The translations under genes were made by a program, and so were the position numbers. Shown in pieces: positions 14,381-24,028 of a DNA stretch of 64,000 nt. Every line of letters begins with the position of its first letter. Position 1 is the first letter of the stretch. The notes under the pieces were generated by a model. It searched no databases and was not told the DNA's origin. It saw nothing but the letters and a program-made list of their open reading frames with translations. Source of the DNA: JACSRF01 sp963695505 (GTDB lineage: Bacteria; Chloroflexota; Anaerolineae; Promineifilales; Promineifilaceae); NCBI GenBank assembly GCA_963695505.1, contig CAVOGX010000012.1:62001-126000 (forward strand). The letters run 5' to 3'.

Positions 14381-14416
14381 TACGGCACGCATCACGTTGA
14401 CAGGTTGGAACATCTT

Positions 14417-15587
14417 ATGAACAACGTATCAATCATTGGCATTGGCCAAACAGAAGTAAAAGAGATGTGGGACACCTCCATCCGCCATCTGGCCTGGTAC
14501 GCCATTGAGGCGGCGCTGGACGATGCCCACTCAACAAAGTTGATGCCCTGTACGTGGGCAACATGCTGGCCGGGCAGTTGAGCAACCAGAATCATCTGGG
14601 CGCGCTGGTAGCTGATTTTGCCGGCATGCGCGGTATTGAAGCCGTGACGGTGGAAGCGGCCGACGCTTCTGGCGGCGCGGCGCTGCGCCAGGCGGTGCTG
14701 GCCGTCAAGAGCGGCCTGGTGGAAACGGCGCTGGTCGTTGGCGTGGAAAAGATGACCGATCAGACGGGCAAGCCGGTAGACGCGGCCGCTCTGGCCACCA
14801 CGCTGGATGCCGATTACGAAGCGGTCCACGGCGCTGACCCTGGCCGGGATGGCCGCGCTTGCTGATGCGCCGCTACATGCACGAATATGGCGTGGAACGT
14901 GGCTGATTTTGCCGGTTTCAGCGTCAACGCCCACGCCAACGGAGCCGACAATCCGCTGGCCATGTTCCGCAACCGGCTCAAGGCGGAACGCTTTGCGGCC
15001 GCACCGCCGGTGGCCGACGCCGGTGACTCTGTTTGACGCAGCCCCCACGGGCGACGGCGCAGCGGCGGTCATTGTTGACCCGCCACGAGCGGGCGCATGG
15101 ACATGGTGCCGCAAGCCGGTCCGCATTGCCGGGTCGGCGCTGGCGACCGACACGCTGGCGCTGCACGATCGCAGCGACGTGCTGTGGCTGAAGGCGGCCG
15201 AATAGAGCGCCCAACGGGCAATGGCCAAAGCAGGCGTGACGCCAGATGACAGATTGACCTGTTTGAGCTGCATGATTCGTTCACGGTCATGGCAGCGCTG
15301 TCACTGGAAGCGGCTGGGTTTGCGGAACGGGGCCAGGGCTGGCAGCTGGCGCGGGATGGGGAGATTGGGCGAAACGGCCGTATTCCCATCAGCACCTTTG
15401 GCGGCTCTGAAAGCGCGCGGTAATCCAGGTGGGCGCGACCGGCATGTACCAGATTGTGGAAGTGGCGCGGCAGTTGCGCGGCGAGGCCGGCGACTGTCAA
15501 ATCCCGTCAGCGCAGGTAGGCATGGCTCAAAATTTGGGTGGCAGTGGCGGAACGGCCGTTACCCATATCTTTACTATTGATGAGTGA
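14417..15587 (+). CDS. Thiolase-family protein of the archaeal HMGCS-associated type (frameshifted; nucleophile missing)
   Basis: By position this should be the acetoacetyl-CoA thiolase that feeds HMG-CoA synthase. The fold is recognisable: VSIIGIGQTEV, ALVVGVEKMTD, LFDAAPTGDGAAAV, LFELHDSFTVMAALSLEAAG and GGLKARGNP-GATGMYQIVE. The active-site loop, usually CASGG, reads EAADASGGAAL: the nucleophilic Cys is Asp (codon 14662-14664). The usual GHP near the end reads GNP (codon 15422-15424). Two catalytic residues thus appear replaced, though the C-terminal HD of ELHDSF remains. Indels break the frame near 14530, 14830, 14880, 15000, 15110, 15200, 15245 and 15430. It may be a thiolase-like scaffold, or the active site may be misassembled. 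Confidence 0.8.
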
Positions 15588-15809
15588 AGGATGAAAACGG
15601 CCGTTTTCACAACCGCGCGTTAATTTACATAACTACCCAATAACAGCCTAAAAGTTAACATAACCCTTCAAAAATACTCCTCTGACAGTTTTTGACAGTC
15701 GTAAATGGGGTGCTGACAGGGAATGAGAGCCTTCCCGTGCATAATTTATTTTGGGCCAACCCAAAAATCCAAGGCCCTGATTTAATTGACAAATATCGGA
15801 GGCAACAAA

Positions 15810-16220
15810 ATGGAAGTATCACGTCATTGGCGTCTAAAAAATCAACGTTACAGCTTGATTGGCGAAACGTGTGATCACTGCGGCGTCAAACTTTTCCCAC
15901 CCCGCGACGTGTGTTTAGCTTGCGAAGCCCCCGCCAAAGAACTGTACACTTTTACAGGTATCGGCGAAGTTTACTCTTATTCCACCGTATACGATGCGCC
16001 TGCTGGCTTTGAGCATCAGGCCCCCTACACCGTGGCCCTGGTGAAATTAGAAGAAGGCCCGCTGGTTACGGCGCAGTTAACGGACATCGACACAGACAAC
16101 ATTCAGATTGGCATGCCGGTGGAAATGGTCACCCGCAAACTGTATGCCGAAGGCGATGAGGGCACCATTGTCTATGGTTACAAGTTCCGTCCAGCTTTGG
16201 CCAGCGTTGCCATGAATTAA
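15810..16220 (+). CDS. DUF35 / OB-fold CoA-binding protein with zinc ribbon
   Basis: This intact 136-residue protein has a rubredoxin-like zinc ribbon at the N-terminus (CDHC and CLAC, about residues 23-43) followed by an OB fold (YTFTGIGEVYSYSTVY, PYTVALVKLEEGPLVTAQL, IGMPVEMV). It matches the DUF35 proteins that bridge thiolase and HMG-CoA synthase in archaea and pass acetoacetyl-CoA between them. The start at 15810 follows GGAGG; an upstream in-frame ATG at 15786 lacks a site. It lies 222 bases after the thiolase-family gene on the same strand and is followed by a terminator. Confidence 0.9.
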   Translation: MEVSRHWRLKNQRYSLIGETCDHCGVKLFPPRDVCLACEAPAKELYTFTGIGEVYSYSTVYDAPAGFEHQAPYTVALVKLEEGPLVTAQLTDIDTDNIQIGMPVEMVTRKLYAEGDEGTIVYGYKFRPALASVAMN

Positions 16221-16247
16221 AATTCTTCCTGAGACATTGATTGGTGC

Positions 16248-16277
16248 AGGCCTATCTCGATGAGATGGGCCTTTTTT
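16248..16277 (+). terminator. Intrinsic terminator after DUF35 gene
   Basis: AGGCCTATCTC at 16248-16258 pairs with GAGATGGGCCT at 16262-16272 (one G-T pair), followed by a T run. An ATG at 16260 lies inside this stem, so it is unlikely to be the pdxH start. Confidence 0.85.
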
Positions 16278-16283
16278 ATTGCT

Positions 16284-16925
16284 ATGGACACACTAACGCA
16301 CAAATGGGAAAAGCTGATGGCTACCCCGCTGCGGCGGGCGGACCTGGCGGCCGAACCGCTGGCACAGTTTGCGCACTGGTTCGCGCAGGCGTGGGAGGCC
16401 GAACTGCCCCAGCCCCACGCTATGAGCCTGGCTACGGCCACCCCCGAGGGCTGCGTTTCGTCGCGGCTGGTGCTGCTGCGCTCCTTTGACGAGGCGGGCT
16501 TTGTGTTCTTCACCGGCCTGGAAACGCAAAAGGTGCGGGAAATTGCGGCCAACCCGCAGGTGGCGCTGCTGTTCCCGTGGCTACTGCTGAAGCGGCAGGT
16601 GCGGGTGGAGGGAACGGCCGTTCCCCTCTCCACTGCCCAAACCCTGCAATTTTTCCTCAGCCGCCCCCGGGACAGCCAGCTAGAAGCGTGGTTCACGCAG
16701 GCTGGTGGGGTGGTCTCTTCGCGCGCCGTGCTTAAGGGTAAATGGGCAGAGATGAAGGAGAAGTTCCGCGCGGGGGAAGTTCCTTTACCCAGCGGCTGGG
16801 GTGGGTTCCGGGTGCAGCCCCAGCGTGTGGAATTCTGGCAGGGCCGCCCGGACGGGGTGCACGACCGCTTTGCCTACCGGCGGCAACAAGAGGGTGGATG
16901 GCTCATTGAAAGATTGCGGCCGTAG
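16284..16925 (+). CDS. pdxH: Pyridoxamine 5'-phosphate oxidase
   Basis: The enzyme oxidises pyridoxine or pyridoxamine 5'-phosphate to pyridoxal phosphate with FMN, in vitamin B6 synthesis and salvage. Family landmarks are present: AMSLATATPEGCVSSRLVLLR, FVFFTGLETQKVREIAANP, the RQVRVEG strand, the SRPRDSQLEAW segment and the C-terminal dimerisation domain PSGWGGFRVQPQRVEFWQG ending in ERLRP. The length of 213 residues fits the family. The start at 16284 was preferred because the longer option begins inside a terminator stem; an ATG at 16317 is also possible. It stands alone, with no B6 neighbours. Confidence 0.92.
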   Translation: MDTLTHKWEKLMATPLRRADLAAEPLAQFAHWFAQAWEAELPQPHAMSLATATPEGCVSSRLVLLRSFDEAGFVFFTGLETQKVREIAANPQVALLFPWLLLKRQVRVEGTAVPLSTAQTLQFFLSRPRDSQLEAWFTQAGGVVSSRAVLKGKWAEMKEKFRAGEVPLPSGWGGFRVQPQRVEFWQGRPDGVHDRFAYRRQQEGGWLIERLRP

Positions 16926-17072
16926 GTAAGGGCTTGATGGGATAACGGCCGTTTCCCATTGAAAAAAGCAACCGATCCCATTACCATTACGTATACAGGG
17001 TGATGTTCAACAATCTTCACATTTTCCCAACACCTTTTCAGGAACAGATGCTAATTTAAAAAGGAGTAAAAA

Positions 17073-17867
17073 ATGGCAAAAAGTCACGAAGTGGATTATC
17101 AAGTCTTTGGGGACGACCTGCAATTTGTGGAAGTGGAACTCGACCCGCAAGAAACCGTCATTGCCGAAGCAGGGGCCATGATGTACATGGAGGATGGTAT
17201 TGGCTTCGAAACCAAAATGGGCGATGGTTCGCAGCCTAGCCAGGGGTTCATGAGCAAGTTGGGCAGCGTTGCCAAGCGCGCCCTAACCGGCGAATCCATC
17301 TTCATGACCCACTTCACCAATAGTGCGGCTCAAGGCAAGAAACATGTTGCTTTTGGGGCACCCTATCCCGGTAAAATTATTGCCATTGACCTGGATGAAG
17401 CTCAAGGCGAACTGATTTGCCAGAAAGATTCCTTCCTCTGTGCCGCGCTGGGCACCGAAGTCAGTATTGCCTTCAATAAGCACCTGGGCGCGGGCTTCTT
17501 TGGCGGTGAGGGGTTTATTTTGCAGCGTTTGCGTGGTGATGGCATGGTCTTCATTCATGCCGGCGGCACTATTGTTGAGAAGCGGCTGCAAGGCGAAAAA
17601 CTCATGGTCGATACCGGCTGCATTGTCGCTTTTGAGAACACCATTTACTATGACATTCAGCGCGCAGGTAACTTAAAATCGATGGTTTTTGGCGGTGAGG
17701 GGCTGTTCCTGGCTACGCTGCAGGGTACAGGGCGCGTCTGGCTGCAATCACTGCCCTTCTCGCGATTGGCCGACCGCATTTTGCAGAATGCCCCGTCCGC
17801 CGGTGGTGGTTCCAAAGGTGAAGGGTCTGTTCTAAGCGGAGCGATGGATTTCTTGCAGAAAAATTAA
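17073..17867 (+). CDS. AIM24 / TIGR00266 family protein
   Basis: This 264-residue protein belongs to the TIGR00266 (AIM24-like) family, a beta-rich fold of unknown biochemical role. Typical segments are FVEVELDPQETVIAEAGAMM near the start, MTHFTN, GAGFFGGEGFILQRLRGDG, FIHAGGTIVEKRL, VDTGCIVAFE and GLFLATLQGTGRVWLQSLP. No signal peptide or membrane helix is seen. The start follows AAAAAGGAG. It is monocistronic, with a terminator right after it. Confidence 0.9.
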   Translation: MAKSHEVDYQVFGDDLQFVEVELDPQETVIAEAGAMMYMEDGIGFETKMGDGSQPSQGFMSKLGSVAKRALTGESIFMTHFTNSAAQGKKHVAFGAPYPGKIIAIDLDEAQGELICQKDSFLCAALGTEVSIAFNKHLGAGFFGGEGFILQRLRGDGMVFIHAGGTIVEKRLQGEKLMVDTGCIVAFENTIYYDIQRAGNLKSMVFGGEGLFLATLQGTGRVWLQSLPFSRLADRILQNAPSAGGGSKGEGSVLSGAMDFLQKN

Positions 17868-17887
17868 GGCCTGCATCTTTTTACATA

Positions 17888-17922
17888 AAAAAGGCTCGAT
17901 TTCACCATCGGGCCTTTTTAGT
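17888..17922 (+). terminator. Bidirectional terminator between AIM24-like and AAA+ genes
   Basis: AAAAAGGCTCGAT at 17888-17900 pairs with ATCGGGCCTTTTT at 17907-17919. T runs exist on both strands, so it can serve the plus-strand gene before it and the minus-strand AAA+ gene that ends at 17962. Confidence 0.85.
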
Positions 17923-17961
17923 TTTTGCTCTATTTCAGCAGGATAACGATTTGAACAAGCT

Positions 17962-19293
17962 TTACATATTAGCCAGCGTCTTGCCTGTATCCTTCAGGAC
18001 GTCCACAAAGTAACTTTCGCAAGCCTCATCAATCAGTTCCGGAGTGAGCCGGGGAGATTCGCTTTCATAATCGCAAATAGAAACGACGGTTTTGACAATG
18101 TCCCGCGGATGTACGGACTGCATCACGCGCTGCGGTTCACGGTACCACTTTTGCAGCAAATGGAGAAAGCTGGTTTTGTCGAAAGCAACGTTGAACTGCT
18201 TACAGGACATGGTAAAGATTTGGTAGAAAAGCCGTTCGTCGGGGCCACCAACTTCCACCTTCATTTGAATACGGCGCAAGAATGCACCATCAACCAGGTC
18301 GCCGGGGTCCAGGTTGGTGGAAAAGACAATGAATTGGCGGAAAGGCACCTCGATGGTTTGCCCGGATTGCAGACGCAGGAAGTCCATTTTGCTCTCAAGG
18401 GGCACAATCCAGCGGTTTAGCAGCTCTTGCGGGCTGATTTGCTGCCGCCCGAAATCATCGATGAGGAACATGCCGCCGTTGGCTTTAAGCTGCAGGGGAG
18501 CTTCGTACACTTTCGCAACAGGTTCGTAGCGCAAATCAAGGGAGTCCATGATCAGCTCGCCGCCCACCATAACGACCGGGCGTTGAAAGAGCCGCCAGCG
18601 CCGGTCAACTTTGAGCTTTTCGGCGCCCAACCCCAGGTGCAAGGGCAGATCTTCCTCAGGTATGGGTACGTGAACGAGAGGATCGATGATGCGGATGATT
18701 TGCCCGCCAGCAGTGAGGGCATCGGGCAGCCAAATTGCATCTCCGGCAGAGAGCAGTTTGCCCAGGGCTTCGGCAATGGTGGTTTTGCCGTTACCGGGCG
18801 GACCATAGAGGAAGAGGGAGGTTCCGGCATTGGCGGCAGGGCCAATTTTGCGATGGAAATTATCGGGCAAAATGAGCTGGTCTAGGGCGGTTTTGACCTG
18901 AGTGGGCGTGATGCGAATTTTGCTTTTGATTTGGGTGAGAATAGCTCGAGTATAATCATCGATGGTAACAGGCGCGCGTCCAATGTACTGGCTGCGTTCA
19001 AATGCGTCCCGGGCGCGTTTTGTGCCGGCTTCAGTGAGCGCGTAGGTGAAGCTGAGGCTGCCCAGAGAACCGGCACGGGTCACCTCTACCAGGTGCTCTT
19101 GCTTAAAACGGGAGAGAATGTGGTCAATGATGCGGGCATGGATGCCCATGACTTCACCAATGTGCACGACGCTGGCATCCCCTTCGTTAAAGAGAATGCG
19201 GAAGATAATGTCGTTGACTATTTGAAGGGAAATGCCCAGTTCTTCGGGCTCCATGGGCTGCTTAAGTACTTTTTCTAGTTCACTGCTTAACAT
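17962..19293 (-). CDS. AAA+ ATPase with N-terminal winged-helix region
   Basis: This 443-residue cytoplasmic protein has a helical, winged-helix-like N-terminal part (about 1-110, with ARIIDHILSRFKQEHLVEV) and then an AAA+ module. Walker A is LYGPPGNGKTT, Walker B is MFLIDDFGRQQ, sensor 1 is FIVFSTNLDP and the arginine region is GAFLRRIQMKV. The layout resembles MoxR- or chaperone-like ATPases found in Chloroflexi genomes, but no partner gene is adjacent to fix the role. The ATG start is at 19293. Its 3' end meets a bidirectional terminator. Confidence 0.85.
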   Translation of the reverse strand: MLSSELEKVLKQPMEPEELGISLQIVNDIIFRILFNEGDASVVHIGEVMGIHARIIDHILSRFKQEHLVEVTRAGSLGSLSFTYALTEAGTKRARDAFERSQYIGRAPVTIDDYTRAILTQIKSKIRITPTQVKTALDQLILPDNFHRKIGPAANAGTSLFLYGPPGNGKTTIAEALGKLLSAGDAIWLPDALTAGGQIIRIIDPLVHVPIPEEDLPLHLGLGAEKLKVDRRWRLFQRPVVMVGGELIMDSLDLRYEPVAKVYEAPLQLKANGGMFLIDDFGRQQISPQELLNRWIVPLESKMDFLRLQSGQTIEVPFRQFIVFSTNLDPGDLVDGAFLRRIQMKVEVGGPDERLFYQIFTMSCKQFNVAFDKTSFLHLLQKWYREPQRVMQSVHPRDIVKTVVSICDYESESPRLTPELIDEACESYFVDVLKDTGKTLANM

Positions 19294-19413
19294 GGCTGAG
19301 CCTCAACTTTGTGGTTGCTTGTGGTTGAAGTATACCGTAGCCTGGGCAACGGCCGTATAGGAAAATGGGGTGCTTTCGGGAACCAAAGGGCTCTCTATGC
19401 CACTGGCGCAAAT

Positions 19414-19439
19414 AAAAAGACGCCCACATGGGGCGTCTT
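19414..19439 (-). terminator. Intrinsic terminator after gyrA
   Basis: On the minus strand AAGACGCCC and GGGCGTCTT form a 9-bp stem with a five-base loop, followed by five Ts. It lies just past the gyrA stop. Confidence 0.88.
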
Positions 19440-19456
19440 GGTTGGGTTCGTGCAGG

Positions 19457-21996
19457 TTAGGAAGAGCTTTCGGCGGAAACGGCCGTTTCCCCTTCCTCCG
19501 GCACTACTTCATCAGTCTCTTCATCATGGCCATTTACCTGCGACAGACGCCCTTCACGTACCACCGCCACAGAGGCCACCGTGTCACTGCCGCGTAAATC
19601 CATCACCCGCACCCCCTGCGTAATGCGACCCTGGACCGAGATATCATTGGCAGCGGTACGCAACATAATGCCATAGGATGAAATACAGCGTCACCTCATC
19701 CCCAGGTTCCACCACCCGCGCACTAACAATCTTACCCGTGCGCTCCGGCGTCAGGTTCATGGCCCGTACGCCCTGACCATATCGCTTCTGCGTGCGATAA
19801 TCATCCAGCGGTGTCCGCTTGCCGTACCCCTTTTCGGTAATCACCAGCAAATCAACCCTCTGGGGTCACCACATCCGCCCCGGCCAGATTGTCCCATTGT
19901 CCAGCCTCATGGCATAGACGCCGGCGGCTGTGCGGCCCATCGGGCGCACATCTTCTTCGCTAAAGCGAATACCCTTGCCCTTGTTCGCTAACCACAATTA
20001 AATCCTGCTCGCCCTCGGTAAGTTTCACCCAACCCAGGCTGTCATCATCATCCAGATTCATGGCGATCAACCCGCTGGGGCGCACATATTCGAAGGCGCT
20101 GACCTCGACGCGCTTAATGCGTCCTTTGCGCGTAATCATGGTCAGGTACTCTGCATCTTCAAAATCGTGTACAGGCAAAGCGGCCGTAATCTTTTCCTCA
20201 GGCATCAGCGGCAAAATATTCATCAACGACGTACCCTTCGCCGTGCGATCCAGCTCAGGAATGTTGTACGCCTTTTCTGCATACACCTTGCCCTGATCCG
20301 AGAAAAACAAAATGGTGTTATGCGAGCCGGCCGCAAACAAATGCTCCAGCTCGTCCTCATCCCGGGTACTCATGCCAATCAAGCCCTTGCCGCCCCGCGC
20401 CTGCATGCGATAAGCCGCCACCGGCGTGCGCTTGATATAGCCACGCTGCGTAATGGAAATCAGCACATCCTCATCCTGGATCAGGTCTTCCATGTTGATT
20501 TCCGCATCCAAACCAAGGGCAATTTCCGAACGGCGCTCATCACCATATTTCTCTTTCAGCGCCAGTATATCTTCTTTAATCAGGGCCAAAATTTTGCCTT
20601 TATCGGCCAGCAAACCTTGTAAATATTCGATATGCGCGGTGATTTCTTTGTACTCATCTTCGATCTTTTGCCGTTCCAAGGCAGCCAGGCGGCGCAACTG
20701 CATATCCAAAATGGCCGTGGCCTGCGCTTCAGACAGGCCAAAGCGCTCCATCAGCTGCGTGCGCGCCGCATCGGCATCCGGGGAGCGGCGAATGGTCTCA
20801 ATCACGTCATCCAGATGGTCCAGGGCAATGAGCAGACCTTCCAGAATGTGCTGCCGCTTCTGGGCTTTGTCCAGGTCAAAGTGGGTGCGGCGGGTAATGA
20901 CCTCCACGCGATGGTCAATGTGAATTTGCAGTGCCCGCTTGAGTGAGAGCAGAACGCGGCTGCTTGTCTACCAGAGCCAGCATCTGTACGCCAAAGGTGG
21001 TTTGCAGCGCGGTGTGCTTATAGAGCTGATTCAGCACCTTCAGCGGCTGTGTGCCTCGCTTCAGCTCCACAATGACCGAAATACCGCGCCGATCCGAAGA
21101 GTCGCGCAAGTCGGAAATATCGGTAATGACGCCCTTATTGACCAGTTCGGCAATGCGCTCAATGAGCATGGCCTTGTTCACCTGGAAGGGAATTTCGGTG
21201 ATGTTGATGCGCTGGCGGTCTGGGTTGCGGGGCATCTCTTCAATGGTGGCGACACCGCGCATCACGACACGCGCCCGCGTCCTGTGGCATAGGCGTTGCG
21301 AATGCCTTCTGTGCCGACAATGATGCCCCCGGTGGGGAAATCTGGCCCTTTGACAAACTGCATCAGATCGTCCAGGGTCACGTCATCCACTTCATCCTGC
21401 CGATCAATCAGGTAAGTGATGGCGTCGCACAATTCAGTGAGGTTGTGGGGCGGGATGTTGGTCGCCATACCGACGGCAATACCGGAGGAGCCGTTGAGCA
21501 GCAGGTTGGGCAAGCGTGGCCGGCAAGCAGGTCTGGCTCGTGTCAGGCTGTCGTCAAAGTTGGGCGTAAAATCGACGGTATCTTTGTCGATATCTTCCAG
21601 CAGTTCGTTGGCAATGCGCGCCAGGCGAGCTTCGGTGTAGCGCATGGCGGCGGCGCTGTCGCCGTCGATGCTGCCGAAGTTTCCCTGCCCATCGACCAGC
21701 ATGTAGCGCATGGAGAAATCCTGGGCCATGCGCACCATGGCATCATAAACGGAAGAATCGCCGTGCGGATGGTATTTACCCAGCACTTCACCGACGATGC
21801 GGGCGCTTTTGCGGTGGGGGGTGTTGTCGCGAATGCCCATGTCGTGCATGGCGTAAAGAATGCGCCGGTGGACTGGTTTGAGGCCATCACGGGCGTCGGG
21901 CAAGGCCCGTGCGACAATGACGCTCATGGCGTAATCGAGGTAGGAATTGCGCATCTCCTCGTTAATATCAATGGTGCTAACGGTACCGATTTCCAA
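19457..21996 (-). CDS. gyrA: DNA gyrase subunit A (several frameshifts)
   Basis: This subunit cuts and rejoins DNA in type IIA supercoiling. Across frames it is about 845 residues. The N-terminal part has RNSYLDYAMSVIVARALPDARDGLKPVHRR, the quinolone-region segment YHPHGDSSVYDAMVRMAQ, and the catalytic Tyr in AAMRYTEARL. The coiled-coil and C-terminal beta-pinwheel are present, with the gyrase box as QARGGKG, which favours GyrA over ParC. The TTG start has GGAGG upstream. Frameshifts lie near 21550, 21265, 20930, 19965, 19850 and 19670. The tail carries a perfect GGAAACGGCCGTTTCC palindrome, read as ETAVS. No gyrB is in the window. Confidence 0.92.
19475..19490. repeat. Perfect 16-bp copy of the iterated palindrome
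   Basis: GGAAACGGCCGTTTCC, the full extended form of the iterated ACGGCCGT element, lies in the last codons of gyrA. See the findings for the distribution. Confidence 0.9.
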
Positions 21997-22114
21997 GGTG
22001 GAACCTCCGATTGTTATTGGGGTTTAGGCAGGGGCGCCGCTGTGAACAGGCAAATTCGCAACGGGTTGGTATAAGTGTGGGTTAGTAGGAGAGTTGCCCC
22101 TCTTTGCAGCCAAG

Positions 22115-22153
22115 TTTTTTACGTAAAAAAGGGCCACCGATTTAGAGGGTGGC
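22115..22153 (-). terminator. Terminator after ygfZ, next to a T6-ACGT-A6 palindrome
   Basis: On the minus strand GCCACC and GGTGGC form a stem around a nine-base loop and run into CC and six Ts. The T run is itself half of the 16-base palindrome TTTTTTACGTAAAAAA at 22115-22130. It ends the ygfZ transcript before gyrA. Confidence 0.65.
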
Positions 22154-22231
22154 GCCAGTGTAAAATTAGGGATTTTCATCCCGAAAATTATACCTTATTT
22201 TTGCGGTATCAACGAATTTTAGAGAGGCAGA

Positions 22232-23197
22232 TTAAAGGAGTGCGGTTACGGCCGTTTCCCCCACAAAAAGCGGCTTTTCATCATCCAAAACGGCCGTTTT
22301 CACATACCCCAAGGCCACCACACCTTGCGGGCCGACTGCCACCGATGTCACCGTGCCCGCCTGCTTGCCCTCAGCCATAATGTCTGCCCCGGCAACAAGG
22401 GAATCTGCGGCATTTAAGCGCACCAGCTTCTTGGCCAGCCGCCCGCGGCTCTCCATGCGGGCAATAATTTCCTGCCCGGTGTAACAACCTTTGGTGAAAG
22501 AAACGTCAGCCCACAGGTTGGCTTCCAGGGGGATGTAATCCAGGGTAAGTTCGCGGCCAAAGCGGGGCAGGCCGCTGGCAATACGCAGGTACTCGAAGGC
22601 ATCCTCGCTGGCCGGGGTGATTGCCTGTTTCACCAGGTGCTGCCGCAGAGCGCCCTTGTCGCCAGCCTGGCACATCACGAAGTAGCCATCACCGCTAACG
22701 GGGTCGGTTTTATGCAGATAGGCGGTGACGCCGTGTACTTCAGCCTGCCGCCAGTGGTGCAAAGGCAGATCCGTTTCCGGGAACCCGGCCCCGCCAAGCA
22801 GGGCTTGCGCTTGCGGTCCATAAACAGCGAAAACGGCCGTTTCCTCTGTGACGTCTTGCAGCTTAAAATCATCGTTAAAGAACACGTTCCGCAGCAGGTA
22901 GCGCGCCAGCGGGTCGCGATGGCCTTCGCCGGCCAGCAAGTACACGGTGTCGCTGCTGGCGTAAAGAATGAGGCGGTCAATGATGCGGCCAATGTCTGTG
23001 GTCAGCACAGTGGCCGTCCCCTGCCCGCTTTGCAAGTTTTTGACGGAGTTGGTTGAAATGCGGTCAATAATGTCCAGGCGGGTAGCCCCGGTTATTTTGA
23101 AAATCGCTAAGGCGCTGCGGTCTACGAGAACGGCCGTTTCTCGCGCGGCCTGGTAGACTGCGTCATCAATCTGGCTCGTGGTCGTTTCTCTCATCAT
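22232..23197 (-). CDS. ygfZ: YgfZ/GcvT-like folate-binding protein
   Basis: The protein is related to the glycine cleavage T-protein and belongs to the YgfZ family, which helps Fe-S cluster enzymes in a folate-dependent way. The signature is KGCYTGQEIIARMESRG, with its conserved Cys, near residue 240. The N-terminal part has LVDRSALAIFKITGATRLDIIDRIST, typical of the GcvT fold. The start at 23197 is set by GAGGAGG six bases upstream, so the gene overlaps the DinB-like gene by about 30 bases and is probably co-transcribed. Length is about 322 residues, normal for the family. Confidence 0.87.
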   Translation of the reverse strand: MMRETTTSQIDDAVYQAARETAVLVDRSALAIFKITGATRLDIIDRISTNSVKNLQSGQGTATVLTTDIGRIIDRLILYASSDTVYLLAGEGHRDPLARYLLRNVFFNDDFKLQDVTEETAVFAVYGPQAQALLGGAGFPETDLPLHHWRQAEVHGVTAYLHKTDPVSGDGYFVMCQAGDKGALRQHLVKQAITPASEDAFEYLRIASGLPRFGRELTLDYIPLEANLWADVSFTKGCYTGQEIIARMESRGRLAKKLVRLNAADSLVAGADIMAEGKQAGTVTSVAVGPQGVVALGYVKTAVLDDEKPLFVGETAVTALL

Positions 23198-23717
23198 CCC
23201 AATCCTCCTCACTGCTCAGTATTGCCTCCGGATCTAGCCGCCAGCGCTGCGCAAAAAGCTGCAAATGGGGTAAAAAGCGCTTCTCTCGGGCAATCACCAC
23301 ATCTTGCACAAGCTGCCACAACGATTTTCCGCTCAGCCATTTATACCGCTTGGGATTGGTTACGTAGCGCACGGGCAGCGTTTCCAACCACTCTTCCAAC
23401 TGCACCCGCACCTGCTGCCAATCGGCAAAAATTCGATCCAGGTCGCGCCCCTGGTTTTCCGCATAACAACTGGCGTCAAAGGCGTCTGGTTTCTGCATGG
23501 CGGCTTGCAGCTTGTCCGGCTTTTTGCCCTGATCCAGGCGCATAATGGCGGTGACCAATTCGGCTTCCCAGACGGTCAGGTTGGCCAGCACGTCGGCTAC
23601 AGACCATTGGTCCAAGACCCCTGGCGCCATCAGAGCTTCATCTGGCAGCTCTTCAATGGCCATCAGCAATCGCTCGCGGCTGCCATCCAGTTGATCGAGT
23701 ATCTGGTCAATGTCCAT
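23166..23717 (-). CDS. DinB-like / ClbS-DfsB type four-helix protein
   Basis: This 183-residue, mostly helical protein has the DinB-superfamily style opening (LDQLDGSRERLLMAIEELPDEAL) and the segment DQWSVADVLANLTVWEAELVTAI. Members are small-molecule transferases, hydrolases or resistance proteins, often using a metal; I cannot see a complete His triad here. The C-terminal tail is acidic (SSEEDWDDERND). It overlaps the start of ygfZ. A distant cousin with a duplicated domain lies at 59027. Confidence 0.7.
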   Translation of the reverse strand: MDIDQILDQLDGSRERLLMAIEELPDEALMAPGVLDQWSVADVLANLTVWEAELVTAIMRLDQGKKPDKLQAAMQKPDAFDASCYAENQGRDLDRIFADWQQVRVQLEEWLETLPVRYVTNPKRYKWLSGKSLWQLVQDVVIAREKRFLPHLQLFAQRWRLDPEAILSSEEDWDDERNDHEPD

Positions 23718-24028
23718 TTCTACCCTAATGATACGGGGGAAACGGCCGTTGTCCGCTCCCTCTTCTCATCTCCTCATTCCTTTACCCGAGGTCAGAATTG
23801 CCAAGTGTAGCACGCCCGCAGCGGGGCACAAAACAGCTCAAACATGATCATGCTCACGCCAAACAGGTGATGCTCATCCTAGAGTCATTGATTAAAATAG
23901 TCTATAGTTGTGAAGAAAATTGAGAGAAACAAGAAATACCTATACCCACACGAAATTTATCAGTATAATCTAACCTGATCGGTATAAGAATTATTTATCA
24001 TCCTGGACGACAAACCGCAGGAATGCTT
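23718..24028. other. Intergenic region between divergent genes
   Basis: About 310 bases separate the DinB-like gene and the ccm operon. The left half holds one ACGGCCGT copy near 23741 and a CATGATCATG palindrome. The AT-rich right half has a TATAAT at about 23964, a possible -10 for the ccm operon, but I see no matching -35 at 17 bases. Nothing else is recognisable. Confidence 0.4.

Noticed and set aside
14392..15273. Long open frame on the minus strand (293 codons)
   Set aside because: It lies opposite the thiolase-family gene and shows no family features. GC-rich coding DNA often gives such shadows.
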